Source: Piper betle (taxonomy: Eukaryota > Streptophyta > Magnoliopsida > Piperales > Piperaceae). Taken from it: a DNA stretch of 64,000 bases. The notes under the pieces are model-generated. The model was given only the letters and a program-made list of their open reading frames with translations. It was not told the origin of the DNA and made no database searches. Of the stretch, positions 23,332 to 36,418 are shown one piece after another (the first letter of the stretch is position 1; the number at the start of each line of letters is the position of its first letter). Made by a program: the position numbers and the translations under genes. Location of the stretch: NCBI GenBank assembly GCA_033002965.1, contig JAURVB010010162.1, forward strand, positions 29,927-93,926, given 5' to 3'.

Positions 23332-25004
23332 CTATTTGTTCATTTTGTGAATACTATTATTTAATTGTATTTAATTATGTATTCTTATATTGGATAACTA
23401 TGATATTATTATTATTCCTGATTAATCAATATTAACTATTTGTTTAAATATTTATTTATTTATTTATCAAATTATTATTATATATATATATTTAATTATT
23501 TAATGGTTACTAACATGAGCATATGTAATATTTACTTGTGTTGGCCATGTATTTATTTAGTATAATTATATTATTCTTTTATGATTAAAGTGTTATTTAT
23601 TTTTATGAATTTATTATCTATCTATTTATCCATGAGTTTATTTATTTATTTATTATTTTTTTATTAGTCATTTTTAGTATTATGTCTTCATTTACATGTT
23701 AGATATTTAGTTGTAGGTTTGTTTAGCACAGTTTTCTTTATTGCGATGTTATTGATTATGTTAGCACACACAACGATCATCCATCATATAAAAATGTCAG
23801 TATTTTACTTATGAGTGGGTTCAATGTAAGTTTCAAAGTCCAAGCTTGTATTCGATGAGAAGTAATGCTAAGAGCTTGGACTACATGTCCGTTAGGACTC
23901 TTCTCATCTTTATTACTATAGTTTATTATGGATTTGATTTTGAGATCGTAGGATGTGTTAAGTGGCTATTTTGTGGAACCTCATTTAACACAGACTATTT
24001 AGACGTATTTTACTTCCGGGATAAAAACCCTTGAGGATGAGATCCCTCAAGTTGTTTTCAAACTAAGATCCACAAAAAGTTGCTTTTGGGCCTACTAAAT
24101 ATGTAACACGCCAAATTCGGTTTACGCTTGAGAGCCGAACCTGAATGTCAATGGTCCCAGTCAGATCGGCTAACTCAAACCCAACCCTGTGGATCTACTC
24201 TCGGTGTCGCAAAATGGAAGATGTCAATTGCTATGCATGGATGAATGCACGAATCCCTAACATGCTACTACATGGATGACACGACAACCAATTTGCATAC
24301 CAAAACAATTTTGATAAAAATTGATAAAATTTGTTAAATAAGACTGATAAAGTTTTCCCTAAATGTGCAATTATGGGCCACCCTATTAAAAAAACATGTA
24401 TGATTACATAAATCAATGTACATTCATTGCATCATATTTTTCACATCAACATTTAATTCTGTCACCCCAAAATATTCAACGTTTTGGGTCTTGACTCACC
24501 TGTTCATTCTATTCACATTTCACTTTTATCATTTGACTTGCAAATTAATATCTGTTTCAAATCATAATATCACTATCAAATTATCACACCTTGCATTACA
24601 TCTCATCATCCTCAATATAATGACAACATAAACAAAACATTAACATTCTATTGTCGGACATGTGTCTATGCAAGAGACGTTACTACTCCTCCATCTAGGT
24701 TGGCTCATCCTACTCACGATCATCACTTACATATATTATAAAAACATGTCAGTAACGAGTGTTACTAATCCAAAAATATAACTAACATCAAACTGGTTAT
24801 GAGAGCAAACTCTCATATGAAAGAAAACATTTTCTATATTTATCGTCAAATCCGTGAAGGGCATCTTCTGAACTGAAATCATCTTTAGCTGACTGATCTG
24901 CTGCTATTGATGCCTTTCTCGTTATTTTCTCATTTCACTTTCTGGTCCCTTTGGACTACTGTTATATCCTCAGCCCTTTTCTTACTTCCATACTCACTTG
25001 CGTA

Positions 25005-25390
25005 GCACGGTTGTCAATATTTTTGGCTTCAACTGGCACATGCTGCTCGCATAACATGGTCGTCAGTATTCCCGGCATCAACTAACACATATGATTGTTG
25101 GTATTTTTGGCTTTGACTGGCATATGCCGCTCGCATAATATAGTTGTTGGTATTCCCAGTATCGACTGGCACATATGGTTGTCAGTATCTCGATTGTCAC
25201 ATATGGTTGTCGGTATTCCTGGCCTAGACTAGCACATGCCACTTCCGTAGCATGGTAGTCAGCAGCATCGACTAGCACATGTTGCTCTCATAATTTGGTT
25301 GTTGGTATTCTAGTTTCACCTGGCACACGCCACTTGCGTATGGTTGTCCTGGCTTCGACTGGCACGTGCCTGATCGCGTTGTACGGTTTT
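25005..25390 (+). repeat. Degenerate tandem array in S2
   Basis: About six imperfect ~55-65-bp units built around GACTGGCACATGC, a CTCGCATAA-type phrase and GTTGTCGGTATTC. One such unit is present singly in other LTRs here (for example the GCACGTG region of P1), so the array expanded within this LTR. Confidence 0.65.
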
Positions 25391-25911
25391 TAAAAATTGC
25401 AAAAATTATATATATATATATATAGGTCTTGGTAGGGATTTATATAATAGGTCCAAAGGCAACTTGTGGTGGATCTTGTTTTCTAAAACATACTCGAGGG
25501 ATCTCGTCCTCGAGGGTTATTAATTCGGAAGATCGATCAATTGAATGACCTGGGTTAAGTGGGATCCAATATAATGCCACATAACTCGTTCTGCAAGTAA
25601 TAAAACAATACTCAATAGAGTAGAGCATAAAATTGGAAACGAATCCTAAATGAACTTGGCAGAAGCTCTGAGTGTGTCTTAGTGCCTAAATGGTGAGCTC
25701 TTACTCAGTACCTAATTGTTAGTCATGCGGTTATGGCGACGAGGTTGTGGCCAGGTTGAGTAAGGATCGTCGGGGAAAAGAGAAGGAAGAAAAATAAGAA
25801 GGAAGCTGGGTGAGAAGGATAGTGATGGCTGCATGGTGACAGTGTCAAAAATGTGGAATATATAGATGTCAAGGGGAAGAAAACGAGTGGTTGATGAGAA
25901 AAATGAATGGT

Positions 25912-28900
25912 TGTAAAACCCCATTTTTTGGGTTAGGGTTTTACCCTTTTTAGTTTTGTACAATTTGGGTAGTCTCGAGTCTATTCGAGTGAGTTCGAAC
26001 CAGAACATTATTAAGAATATAAGTATGAGGCTTAGAAGGCCGTATGAGCATGTTACAGTGGATAGGTATGCCCGGCATGCAAATGATAAGAGCATGAGTT
26101 TTTTGTGTGTACAGAGGTATACAGCGTTTGTATGTGTTAGCCTAGATTATAGGCCTAGGTTTAGGCCATTGCAGCGTTTAGTATTCGTTTGGGATTTTCT
26201 GGATATTTCATTTGCATGCAACATAGGAATTTCGAATCACTAGATATTGCCCATGTGGTCCCAACTTGATCGAGTTTAGGGTTCGAGGCCCATTTACACT
26301 TTTTGCTTCGATTCCCACCTATAGAGTCAACTTTAGGACTCGAGTCAGTTTTGACTTTGGACGGTCTCAATCTAAATTTTCCATCCATATGTATATTACA
26401 CTTACCCATAGGTGACCCCACTAGGCTACGAGTTGTTAGATGTCTGCATCGTGCTACATGATCTAAGCCATCCACTCAGCGATAAATTCACGCACCTAGC
26501 TGTCTTTACTCCCATTTTCAGAGTTTCACCCCTATGCCGCCACCACTTCGGCTCGCCACCGGTGACACCCGGCCCTCCTCCGGCCACCGCATCGGTATGG
26601 CTGTGACCATCTCGTGGCCAGCTAGCAGTCCGTACCCATCATCACCACCGGACCAGCCGTCGAAGGTGGTTTCAGATTCATTTTTGCCGCCGCCACCACC
26701 CCCTCAGGCCATTTTCCGGTGCTGGCGAGTGTCCTTCGAGGAAGCCAACCATCCCGATGGCTTCCCCTCCCCAAGATCCACATTTTAAAGCAACCCGCGA
26801 CCATCGCAGTGGCCAAGATTGCCGTTGCCGCACCCAGCGGCAACCGCCACTTTTGTTGCTGTTTTCTGGCCAGCCCGTAGCCAGACTCCGCTGGTTGTCA
26901 CCACATCACTTCTGCCATCATGCCATCTTTCCATCATGACCGACAGCACCCTCTGTCGCACTGCCGTGGCCATTCTCTGGCGACGGACACCGCCGCTCGT
27001 TTGTTCAGCGTGTTTACCCACATGCCCAAGACCGCATCAGCCAACTGCGATCTCGACCTCCAGCCCGCGCCACCTCTACCTAGTCATGCCCGAGTTTGCC
27101 AGGTTATGTCCATGTCGTGTCCATCAACCTAGCCAACAGCCCATTTTTCAGTAAACCCCAGATCGGGTTGGTTCAGTACTTTCGATTTTGGTCTGGTTCA
27201 GCTTGGTTCGCCCTGGTTCAGCTCATTTTCGAACGTTTTTCGACCGTTTTCGGTAATTTGAGAATTTATATATTAGTTTAAAATCATATTCGCATGATTT
27301 AGCATGATTGGATGTTATGATAATTTTCCTTATTTATTGTTTTATTTATTTATTTAATTAATTATTTATTCATTATTATTTATTTATTTTTATTTATATG
27401 TTTATCATTTATAATGTATGTTTACATGATTATTTGTTATTAATAATATTATATGGGTAAAGGTTTCCTGCGCAAGAGGCAGGAAACCCTTACCTACGCT
27501 AGGACAATCTGGGCCGTCCTTATGATCGGACGGCCCAAATTTGATGAAAAAATATTTTCCACCATCCCCCTCCTTCGCCAACGGCCGGGATCCGGTCGGG
27601 CGGGGGGTGGGCGAGGCGGGGCGAGGGCGGCATGGGGGGCGGAGGAGAGTGGTAGGCGGCGGGTAGGAGGTGGGCGGGGTGGGGGTCCCTCCCCTGCCAC
27701 GGCGGCGGCGCTCCGCCTCCGCCCCTCCATATCATCTGGACCGTCCTTCTAATTGGACGGTCCAGATCAAATTAAAATTATTTTTAAAAAAACTAATAAA
27801 TCTGGGCCGTCCTTGTAATCGGACGGCCCAGAATAAAAGGTGGCACAGATGCGCTTCCCTGCCTCTGGCGCACGGAAGCGCCCCTCATATTATATTTACT
27901 TATTAATATTAGTCTTCTTATGTTATTAAATTTTATATATTTATTTATCTATTTATATGTTCTCGTGTATGTTATTATTTACTTGTATTTAATTACGTAA
28001 CTTTGATATTATTATTATTCATTTTTAATTAAAATTAAATAATTAATTATTTACTTATTTATAGAATGATTATGTATTTATTTATTTAATTATTTATATG
28101 ATTACTAACACGAGTATATATAATATTTACTGGTGTTTAGCAATTTACGTATATAATATATGATATTATCATTTCATGATTAGAGTATTGATTATTTTCA
28201 TGTATTTATTATCTATCTATTTATTCATGATTGTATGTATTTATTATTTATTATTTGGTATTAGTTATTCTCATTATTATATCTCGATTTACGTGTTGTG
28301 TGTTTATTGGTATGCATTTTTAGTATAGTCTTTTTATTATGATGTATTGATGATATGAGCACACACTACAAGCATGCATCATATAGGGATATTAGTATTT
28401 TACTTAGTCATGGATTTTAATGTAGGCTTCAAGTCTGAGCTCGTCATAGATGTGAAGTATGCTTGGAGCTTGGACCATAAGTCTGTAGGACTCTCTCCCT
28501 CTCTACTTGACTCATTGAGTGTCGAGTTTAATTGTGTTTTATACATAGGACAGCATTAGTGGCGTTTTATTGCATCCCTCCGATGTCGAGCCATTTAGAT
28601 GTCTTTTCTAGGCATGCTTAATAATACTACAAGGATGAGATCCCTTGTTGCTTTTCGAACATAAGCACTAAAAATATATGATATAAGCCTCTTTCCTAAG
28701 CATGTTATATAAGTTCGTGCATTTTTATGGATTTCACAAAAAGAGAGTCAGCGGTATGGAGATATATATGAATCGCACTAGTACTCCTTCAAATCATGTG
28801 GTAGTGCGGTGTATGAAGGTATTGCGTAATGCAGCACATTTCTGGAATATGTGGCACTAACTTAACTGTTCCTTTTGCCATTGGAGTACCTAGCGGGTGA

Positions 28901-29396
28901 TATGGAAGGTGTGAGGGCATAAGCGTTGTCTATATGTACGAATATGATTATGAGCCGTGCACGCGAGCTGGCAATTGCTTAAGTATGTTTGCTTACTGCA
29001 CAGTGTCAGGCTATTTTAGAGTTTTATAAGTTTTCATGGGTAATGGAATACCCATTCGCTAGACTGTATAAGTTATTTTTGGACCAGTAACATTTGTTAT
29101 TGATGGTTTTCATATAATATATGTAGGTCATGTAAATCCTAAGTTGACTTTGGTGGAAGGACAGATAAACGATACACACACTTGAGCTCAACACAATATT
29201 TACTTTCTTGCATTTATTTATATTTGATGTGTTTTGATATTTATTAGACAATGTCTTCCATTCTCATGACACCAAGAGGGTTATTTTCATCTATTTTATC
29301 GATCGAGTCTTATTGACCAACAATATTAAACATGACTTGACTTGATCGTAACATTTCTGATCTGGTTCTTAGGTGAACCAAAATTGGGGTGTTACA
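25912..29396 (+). repeat. P3 5' LTR (contains a MITE)
   Basis: It starts TGTAAAACCCC and ends TTGGGGTGTTACA. Without the MITE and its duplicated target site it is about 3.04 kb. It has a GC-richer region at 26530-27140 followed by ATTTA-rich DNA. Small open frames in 26412-27281 are composition effects. Confidence 0.85.
27455..27886. mobile_element. Mutator-type MITE, 432 bp, GC-rich
   Basis: It is flanked by a perfect 9-bp TSD, ATATTATAT at 27446-27454 and 27887-27895; the 9-bp length points to the Mutator superfamily. The ends are imperfect inverted repeats of about 35 bp sharing TGCGC and AGAGGCAGG, and the left end is itself a hairpin (GGTTTCCTG with CAGGAAACC). Inside are three foldbacks with arms GGGCCGTCC/GGACGGCCC or GGACCGTCC/GGACGGTCC, near 27509, 27735 and 27802. 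It has no transposase. The 3' LTR of the same host element has the single uninterrupted ATATTATAT at 34028-34036. Confidence 0.85.
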
Positions 29397-30549
29397 AGTT
29401 GGTATCAGAGCCATGTCTTGGTTGATTGAGAAGAAAGATTTTTATTTGGAGCCAAGTGTCTGAAGCTGTCCTTAGCCAAGCCGACAAGTATTTATTTTTG
29501 TATTTTCTCAGTGTTTTAGATTTTTTTATTAGTCAAATCTAAGAAATGTATGTTTTAGTGTTAATAGAGGAGTTATGAGATGGATATGAGATATGATTTT
29601 AGTAGATGCTAACATGGATCTCACAGGATGTCATGATAAGCTTAGAGACACGCCTTGTCTTTTTATGTGCTAGAGATTTGGACTACTAATAGTGTCCACA
29701 TGTTATGTTAACAGATGTTGACTTGGATAGTGACTAGAAGTATTTAGAGCATTGGGGACATTACAACATTTGCCTGTCTTTCACATGTCACCATATCAGT
29801 CCTTCCTTAGGACATGGTGTACATTGTGAGATAGAGTTATAAGAGATAACATAAGTAGGGAGCTTGGAGTATAGAGATACTCATGTAGTTACGTGACTCA
29901 TGAGCAGAGAGACCTTTGAGTGGCTTATACTGATCCATTAGGCATAGTTTGAGGCCTTCTTTGGAGAACTTCGACCTTCAAAGAAATCCCTATGGATGAA
30001 GGATGTAGTTATGACAGTTGAGCCACTAAGGTACTGGAGCACAGATGAGTGTTTGGACAGATGACTTAAGATGGGCCACTTTGAGGAGATAGCAGTGGAT
30101 GAGGATGAGTAGTGAGGTGGATATACAGTCCCATAAACATTTCACTACCTCCCCTTCTTCCACTAGGGTTTGTCTGTCCCAACAGGATTGGTGGTTACTC
30201 TTCACCAGACAGAGGAATGAACACAATGAGCATAAGCGAGATTACCTTTGATTGAGGATTTAGATGGTTGACCAGATTTTACTCGATCTGTCAAGGTCAG
30301 ATCCATGATTGCTAGTGAGAACCAATCAGTGATTATGGGAACAGTTACTCCAGATTTCAAGAGACCAATGTGGGCTCAATATTATCTTTCCATCATACAT
30401 GTCACCCTTATGATCCAAACCCCTCCTATTTAGACACGCATGGTTGGATAACTTGAGCCGAGATAATAGTAGCTACCTCTAGGAAGATAGACACATGGAG
30501 ATGAACATGTCAGACACAGTAATGGCTTCATGATGTACATGATCAGGAT

Positions 30550-30830
30550 CACGCTTCAGCACCTAGATAGCACAACTGCTGCCTGAGAGCACAACCACCA
30601 TTCGAGTAGCACAACCGCCATCCGAGTAGTACAACCGCCATCCGAGGAGAACAACCACCGTCTGAGTAGCGCAACTGCCGTCTGAGGAGAACAACCATTG
30701 TCTGTAATGCACAACCACCATCCAAGTTGCCCAACCACCAACCGTGATACACTACCACCGACCAAATGTGCACTATTGCTGTCATGATGCATAACCACCG
30801 TCCATACATTCCACTACCACCGACTGAGTG
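30550..30830 (+). repeat. Minisatellite, about 20-bp period
   Basis: About thirteen degenerate units related to GCACAACCACCATCCGAGTA. The minus-strand frames across it are repetitive (VVVLLRWRL-like) and are not a gene. It lies in the P3 internal region, where a repeat-rich gag segment or leader could be expected. Confidence 0.75.
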
Positions 30831-32963
30831 GAGTAGTTATTGTGGAAATAAGGGCCAAGTAGTTACCTCACCCTACAGGAGGACAACTACTTAAGGATGT
30901 TCTTAACAAACACAGAGACCACATGTCATAGTTTTAGAGCAGAGTAGGTCTGAGATAGTGGGATAAGATATAACTATGATAACATCATATGGGCATAGGA
31001 AAGTTAGGTGTACTTGAATTATTTAGATGTGATGGCACATGATTGACTTCATCAGCCATCTTGCATACCATCGCCTTGACCTGACATTATTGGGTCATAA
31101 GTGTATTGGAAGATAGTATTAGTGACAGCCTTATGGGTATCATCAAGCAGCGTTAATGACAGTCATCAATTGGATGTGCATGAACAAAGTTAGAGAACAT
31201 GATAGTATGATATCTAGATGGGAAGACCACAATGATCAAATTGTTCAGTCAACGTGACAACATACGTGTGACCTACAGCCAGGGTTACATAGGTTAGATT
31301 GTTAGCAAATGATCAGATACACAATTTAATTTATTTAGAGTTTCACCTAGCCAACGAGAGGAGTTCGACTCATATTAGAATTTTTGCGTAGATGATGGGT
31401 TTAGTGAGGGGCGTCCAATAGGAAAATGTTGTTTTCTTTGTGCTTCACTAACACAATTAGGTGATTACCCTGAGACATAGGATTTAGCATTTGCCTCAAG
31501 TATAGGAGGTACTTTCATGGTACTAATTAGGACTTATAGTGCAGGTAGCCCATGATAGACCCATCCAGAGGAGACAACTTCCGCCAAGCTTCGGAGCGAT
31601 GCAAACAAGGACTTCAATCAGACCGGATCATGTTGACAAGATAGAGGGATATCAATGTATTCTCATCTTGGCTTATGGCTTTGCTTGAGAGTCTACCACA
31701 GTTGTAGTAGTCATGTGAGTCAAGATTAATGCTACAAATCGGTACGGGATGGAAGATCACACACCACTGAAGAACATATGAGACATGTGTCAAACCTCAC
31801 TATGAGTCCCCGTAGACTCGAGGAGAGATAGTGGTCCTTTGAGTCATTTGAAGCCCATCCGTTTGGAAGTGTATGACTAGTAAGGTATCGAGAAACATAT
31901 GCCTACTGTTAGTTGTTTGAACTAGATCCACTTAGGAGCCGTTTCTTAGACTCGTTGTTGATTGGCTAGTCCATAGGCTGGCCACCTATGGTCGAGTCCA
32001 ATTATGATTCATGTCCATGGACCTACCCATAATTTTGAGTGACCCAATATCCTATACAGTGTTTCATCACCCCACTGTGACTCAGACTTATATCCTTACA
32101 TCACCACAGATAGAGTGATATGCATACCTAGTAGCATTTTTTTTCAGCTAGTGCACTCTCCTAGGATACCTTATGTCAAACTATGTGAGGATGAGACACT
32201 TCATAGTCAGAATTGTGGATCAGTGTGACCAATTTTTCACTAGAGATCCATTTACGTGTTATGTGACCAGAGATATTAGATAGAGCTGAGCCTCTACCTG
32301 AGACATGTTGTACATGTACATATGAACTCCACAAGTCCATGCAAAGTATGTTTTCATACTTCTTAAGACATGTTCTACATATACAGGTGTTCTCACTATC
32401 ATTCCTTTACAGAGAACCCCCCTCAGCAGTAGTTAGGGGTCATATAGATAGTTATGAGAGTCATAGCATGCAGTAGAGTTATAGCAGTTGTCCTTGTTCC
32501 ATTATGGAATAGAGTGAGATAATTGATTTAGGACTGAGTTAGCTAAGATCTAGTAAGCAATCTTGTTCCTCTTCTAGGGACACCTGAGTGTTTGACATAG
32601 GCTGGCAACAGTGAGCCGTATAGCTCATTTGCATATGCCCTTATTTAGTACTAGAGTCCACCATATACTAGCAGGACTCACAGCACACCCTAGTATTACT
32701 ATAGAACCTAGATTAGAGTGCCTTGAGGGTATACGTAGTTGACCTATCACATTGATGAAGATAAGGGAGACATGGGTAGATGAAATGCGCACACATCACA
32801 TCGATAAAATTTTTGCTGATGTAGTTCAGACTTGTACTCTAGAGTATCTGCTCGACTACCCGGTAGGCCCTTAGGGGTGAGCATAGGTTTTTTGGCCGAG
32901 GTCATTGCATTTCAGTCTCCATAGTTCGCAATGACCCTAGGAGTTAGTTGAGCGAGATGACTC

Positions 32964-33125
32964 GAGCATGCTTGGTTAGTCCAGTGAGACGATTTGAGCA
33001 TGTATGGTCAGTCCAGCGAGATAATTTGAGCATGTATGGTCAGTCCAGCGAGACGATTTGAGCTTGTAATGTTAGTGCAAATAGATGATTCTAGCATATA
33101 TGGCATGTTTTGTCAAATGATTGGA
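32964..33125 (+). repeat. Tandem repeat, 32-bp period
   Basis: Three close copies start at 32964, 32996 and 33028 (GAGCATGTATGGTCAGTCCA, then GCGAGACGATTT), followed by two decayed copies up to about 33125. Confidence 0.8.
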
Positions 33126-33299
33126 GCACGTGTAGTCTATCCACCTACATTAGTAAGGAGCTAGCGATCTTCATCAGTGTTCAGTATTCTAGGTATATGT
33201 TGGTCTGTTTAAGCCATGTGTGGCTAGATTTTGAGGGAGAGCTACCAGTTTGCCACCGAGAGGCTAACTGCAATTGATTCCTCTAATTGTTGTTAATGT

Positions 33300-35403
33300 G
33301 AGAAATTTTGCTGCCGCTGCTACCCTTTCGGGCCATTTTCTAGCACCGATGAGTGTTCTTCGAGGAAGCTCACCATCCCGATGGCAGCCCCCTCCTTGAG
33401 ATCCAAATTTTGAAGCCACCCACGACCATCGTCGTGGCCGAGATTGCCGTCGCCGGTGTTGCCGCACCTGACGGACTCTGCCAGTTGTCAGTACATCACC
33501 TCCACCATCACACCCTCTTTCGATCATGACTGACGACAGCCTTTGTCCCGCTTCCCTGGCCGTTCTTCGGTAACGGGCACTGCCGCCCCCTGTTCGCCCC
33601 GTTTACCCACATTCCCGCGACCGAGTCAGCCATCTGCGACCGCGACCGCTAGCCCGCGACTACGTCCGCCTGGTCATGACCAAGTTGCCAGCCCATGTCC
33701 ATGTTCGTGTCCATCATCCTAGCTAACCCAGCCTATTTTTCAGTTAACCCAGACCGGGTTGGTTCAGCACTTTTGATTTTGGTCTGGTTTTGCTTGGTTT
33801 GGTCCAGTTCATCCTGTTTCGACCGCATCTCGACCATTTTGAATAATTCGATGACTTCTATATTAGTTTAGAAGCATATTCACATTGACATAGCAGATTG
33901 GATGTTATGATAATTTTCCTTATTTATTGTTTAATTTAATTATTTATTTATTCATTATTATTTGTTTATTTTTATTTATATGTTTGTCGTATATGATATA
34001 TGTTTACATGATTATTTGTTATTAATAATATTATATTTACTTATTAATATTAGTCTTATTATGTTATTAAATTGTATATATTTATTTACCTATTTGTATG
34101 GTCGCATATATGTTATTATTTAATTGTATTTAATTACGTATTCTGTTATGATGGCTATGATATTATTATTATTAATGTTTAATTAAAATTAAATATTTAT
34201 TTATTTATAGAATGATTGTGCATTTATTTATTTAATTGTTTATATGATTACTAATACGATTATATATAATATTTACCTGTGTTTAGCAATTTACATATAT
34301 AGTATACGATATTATCATTTCATGATTAGAGTATTGATTATTTTTGTGTGTTTATTATCTATCTATTTATTCATGATTGTGTGTATGTACTATTTATTAT
34401 TTCGTATTAGTTATTCTCTTTATTACGTCTCAATTTGCGTATTGTCTGTTTAGCGGTATGTTTATTTGGTATAATCTTTTTATAAGGATGTATTGATGAT
34501 ATAAGCACACACCACGAGCATGCATCATATAGGGATATTAGTATTTTACTTAGTGGTGGGTTCCAATGTAGGCTTCGAAGTCTGAGCTCATCGTAGATGT
34601 GCATTACGCTTGGAGCTTGGACCCCAGGTCCGTAGGAGTCTCTTCCTCTCTGCTTGACTCCTTGAGTGTCGAGTATAATTGTGTTTTATAAGGTCCATAG
34701 GACTCTCTTCCTCTTTCCTAAGCCCATTATATAAGTACGCACATCTATTTGAGAGTGAGTGGCATGGAGATATATTTGAATCGCATTAGTACTCCTTCAA
34801 ACTATGAGGTAGTGCGTGTATGATGGTACTGTGTAATGCAGCGCATTTCCGAAATATGTGGCACTAACTTAACTATTCCTTTTGCCATTGGAGTACCATG
34901 GAGGGTGATATGGAAGGTGTGAGGGTGTAAGTGTTGTATGTATGTATGAATATGATTATGAGCCGTCCATGTGAGCTGGCAATTGCTTAAGTATGTTTGC
35001 TTACTGTTCAGTGTGAGGCTATCTTGAAGTTTTATAAGTTTTCATGGGTAATGGAATACCCATTGACTAGATTGTATTAGTAATTTTTTTGACCAGTAAC
35101 ATTCATTACTGATGGTTTTCATATAATAATGTAGATCATGTAAATCCTGAGTCGACTTTGGTGAGAGGACAGATAAACGCTACACACACTTGAGCTCAAC
35201 ACAATATTTACTTTCTTGCTTTTATTTATATTTGTTGTGTCTTGATGGTTATTTGACAATGTCTTTCATTCTCATGACACCAAAAAGGTTATTTTGATCT
35301 ATTTTATTGGTCGAGCTTACTGACCAACAATACTAAACATGACCCGACTAGATCATAACATTTCTGATTTGGTTCTTAGGTGAACAAAAATCTGGGTGCT
35401 ATA
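33300..35403 (+). repeat. P3 3' LTR, 5'-truncated
   Basis: It aligns with the 5' LTR from about 26680 onwards (TCGAGGAAGC and ATCCCGATGGC blocks) and ends GGGTGCTATA, a decayed GGGTGTTACA. The first ~770 bp and the PPT are missing. It lacks the MITE present in the 5' LTR and has a further gap near 34690-34710. Confidence 0.78.
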
Positions 35404-35406
35404 GGT

Positions 35407-35468
35407 TAGTTGAGAAAAATGAATGGTCAGTTGAGAAAAATGAATAGTTGGTGAGAAAAAATGAATGG
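35407..35468 (+). repeat. Three-copy repeat at the P3/S2 junction
   Basis: Three ~20-24-bp units of the form TTGAGAAAAATGAATGGT. The same phrase immediately precedes P3 on its left side (25894-25911), so the units derive from the S2 target sequence. Confidence 0.6.
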
Positions 35469-36418
35469 TGTTCTAGTAATTAAAATTTGACTTGACCCTA
35501 AAAATAACTGTCAAACCAACCGGTTTAGATTATAAAACCCTGATTCAAATAATGGGTTTTACAAAATAAATCTCATCTCAGGACTATATATAATTTTATC
35601 GAGTTTTTAGTGAGATGTGCATTGATGAAACAGACTCGCACGTACCATGAGTAGGTGAACCTATCGGTCGTAGTGGGCTCAGGATTTGTGAGAGGGATGT
35701 TCCATTCCCAAAGAAACTTGATTCACGACTTCGCATTTTGAGTTCCTTACACCCGAAGAAATGTAGAGGTTTACGCGTACTGTTCAGTACAAGACACGTC
35801 TGGGCATGTGGTTTAAAGGGCTGAAGGCAACTTTATGAGAATACTTGGCCTTTGTGCTGAGGGTCAGAAGATATATGGAGGAAATGAAAGGCTTAGGATA
35901 TACTAGTAGTCCCAAGGGATCAGAAAAAAGATGAGAAAATGTTGAGAGGAATCAGTAGACCAGTCAGTTCAAGATGCTACTGGGTCTATAGCCTAGTGGC
36001 TTCTCAATAGATGCCCTTATGAAGAGTTTAGTTGAAGTATATAATGGTTTTCTTTTAATTTAGGATCATCTCTCATTTGACAATTTGATATTTAGTCATT
36101 TTAAGCAACAGTGATATACGTTACTAATGTTTTTTATATTATATATATATAGGTCTCGTGTTCTTGAACAGGCTTTGATGGGAGGACAAATAAGCGCTAC
36201 ACATGAGTTCAACGTAGTTATTTTCTTTCATTCTTTTATTTACATTTGATTACTTTTCACACTTATTTAGTTATGTCTTCCATTCTCAAGATGCCAAGAA
36301 GGTTGTTTCAATTTATATTATTGATTGATTCTTATAGATTATCAACTTTAAACACAACTTGACTCAATCATAACATTTATGATTTGGTTCTTTGGTGAAC
36401 CAAAATCAAGGTGTTACA

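Larger units (their letters stand above)
29397..33299 (+). other. P3 internal region, no intact coding sequence
   Basis: The PBS (TGGTATCAGAGCCATG, 29400-29415) opens the region. No open frame above about 90 codons exists, and no gag, protease, RT or integrase motif was recognised on either strand. Two tandem repeats lie inside it (30550-30830 and 32964-33125). Highly decayed gag-pol cannot be excluded without a profile search. Confidence 0.6.
25912..35403 (+). mobile_element. LTR element P3, non-coding internal region
   Basis: A 5' LTR (25912-29396), an iMet PBS (29400-29415), about 3.9 kb of internal DNA without recognisable gag or pol, and a 5'-truncated 3' LTR (about 33300-35403). No PPT is seen at the 3' LTR junction because the start of that LTR is missing. 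The layout fits a large non-autonomous derivative (LARD-like) or a heavily decayed element. It sits inside S2. The sequence left of it ends GAGAAAAATGAATGGT, and related GAGAAAAATGAATGG repeats lie to its right, but no clean 5-bp TSD can be claimed. Confidence 0.75.
24102..35563 (-). mobile_element. Solo LTR S2 with perfect TSD, split by P3
   Basis: The LTR segments are 24102-25911 and 35404-35563. It begins TGTAACACGCC and ends AATGGGTTTTACA, flanked by AAATA at 24097-24101 and AAATA at 35564-35568. It lies in reverse orientation inside P2. The corresponding place in the unit B P2 copy (about 54468-54476) is uninterrupted. It contains a degenerate tandem array at 25005-25390. Confidence 0.85.
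21781..36418 (+). mobile_element. Solo LTR P2, unit A copy, split by S2 and P3
   Basis: The LTR segments are 21781-24101 and 35564-36418, together about 3.2 kb. It starts AGTAAAACCCC, where TG has become AG, and ends AAGGTGTTACA with no PBS after it. The flanks are AGAAG (21776-21780) and AGAAC (36419-36423). The unit B copy has a perfect AGAAG pair, so this is the TSD with one later change. Presence in both units places the insertion, and its loss of internal sequence, before the duplication. A (TA)n run lies at about 23310-23330 inside a long ATTTA-rich tract. Confidence 0.83.

Noticed and set aside
26412..27154. Several open frames with Pro/His-rich strings
   Set aside because: They are LTR GC-rich sequence of P3; the homologous 3' LTR region has different frames.
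30549..30809. Two overlapping minus-strand open frames with VVVLL/GGC repeats
   Set aside because: They are translations of the ~20-bp minisatellite.
25907..35408. A 5-bp TSD around P3
   Set aside because: The left ATGGT and right GGTTA do not match, and a local ~22-bp repeat blurs the right edge. P3's outer boundary is therefore given only by LTR similarity.
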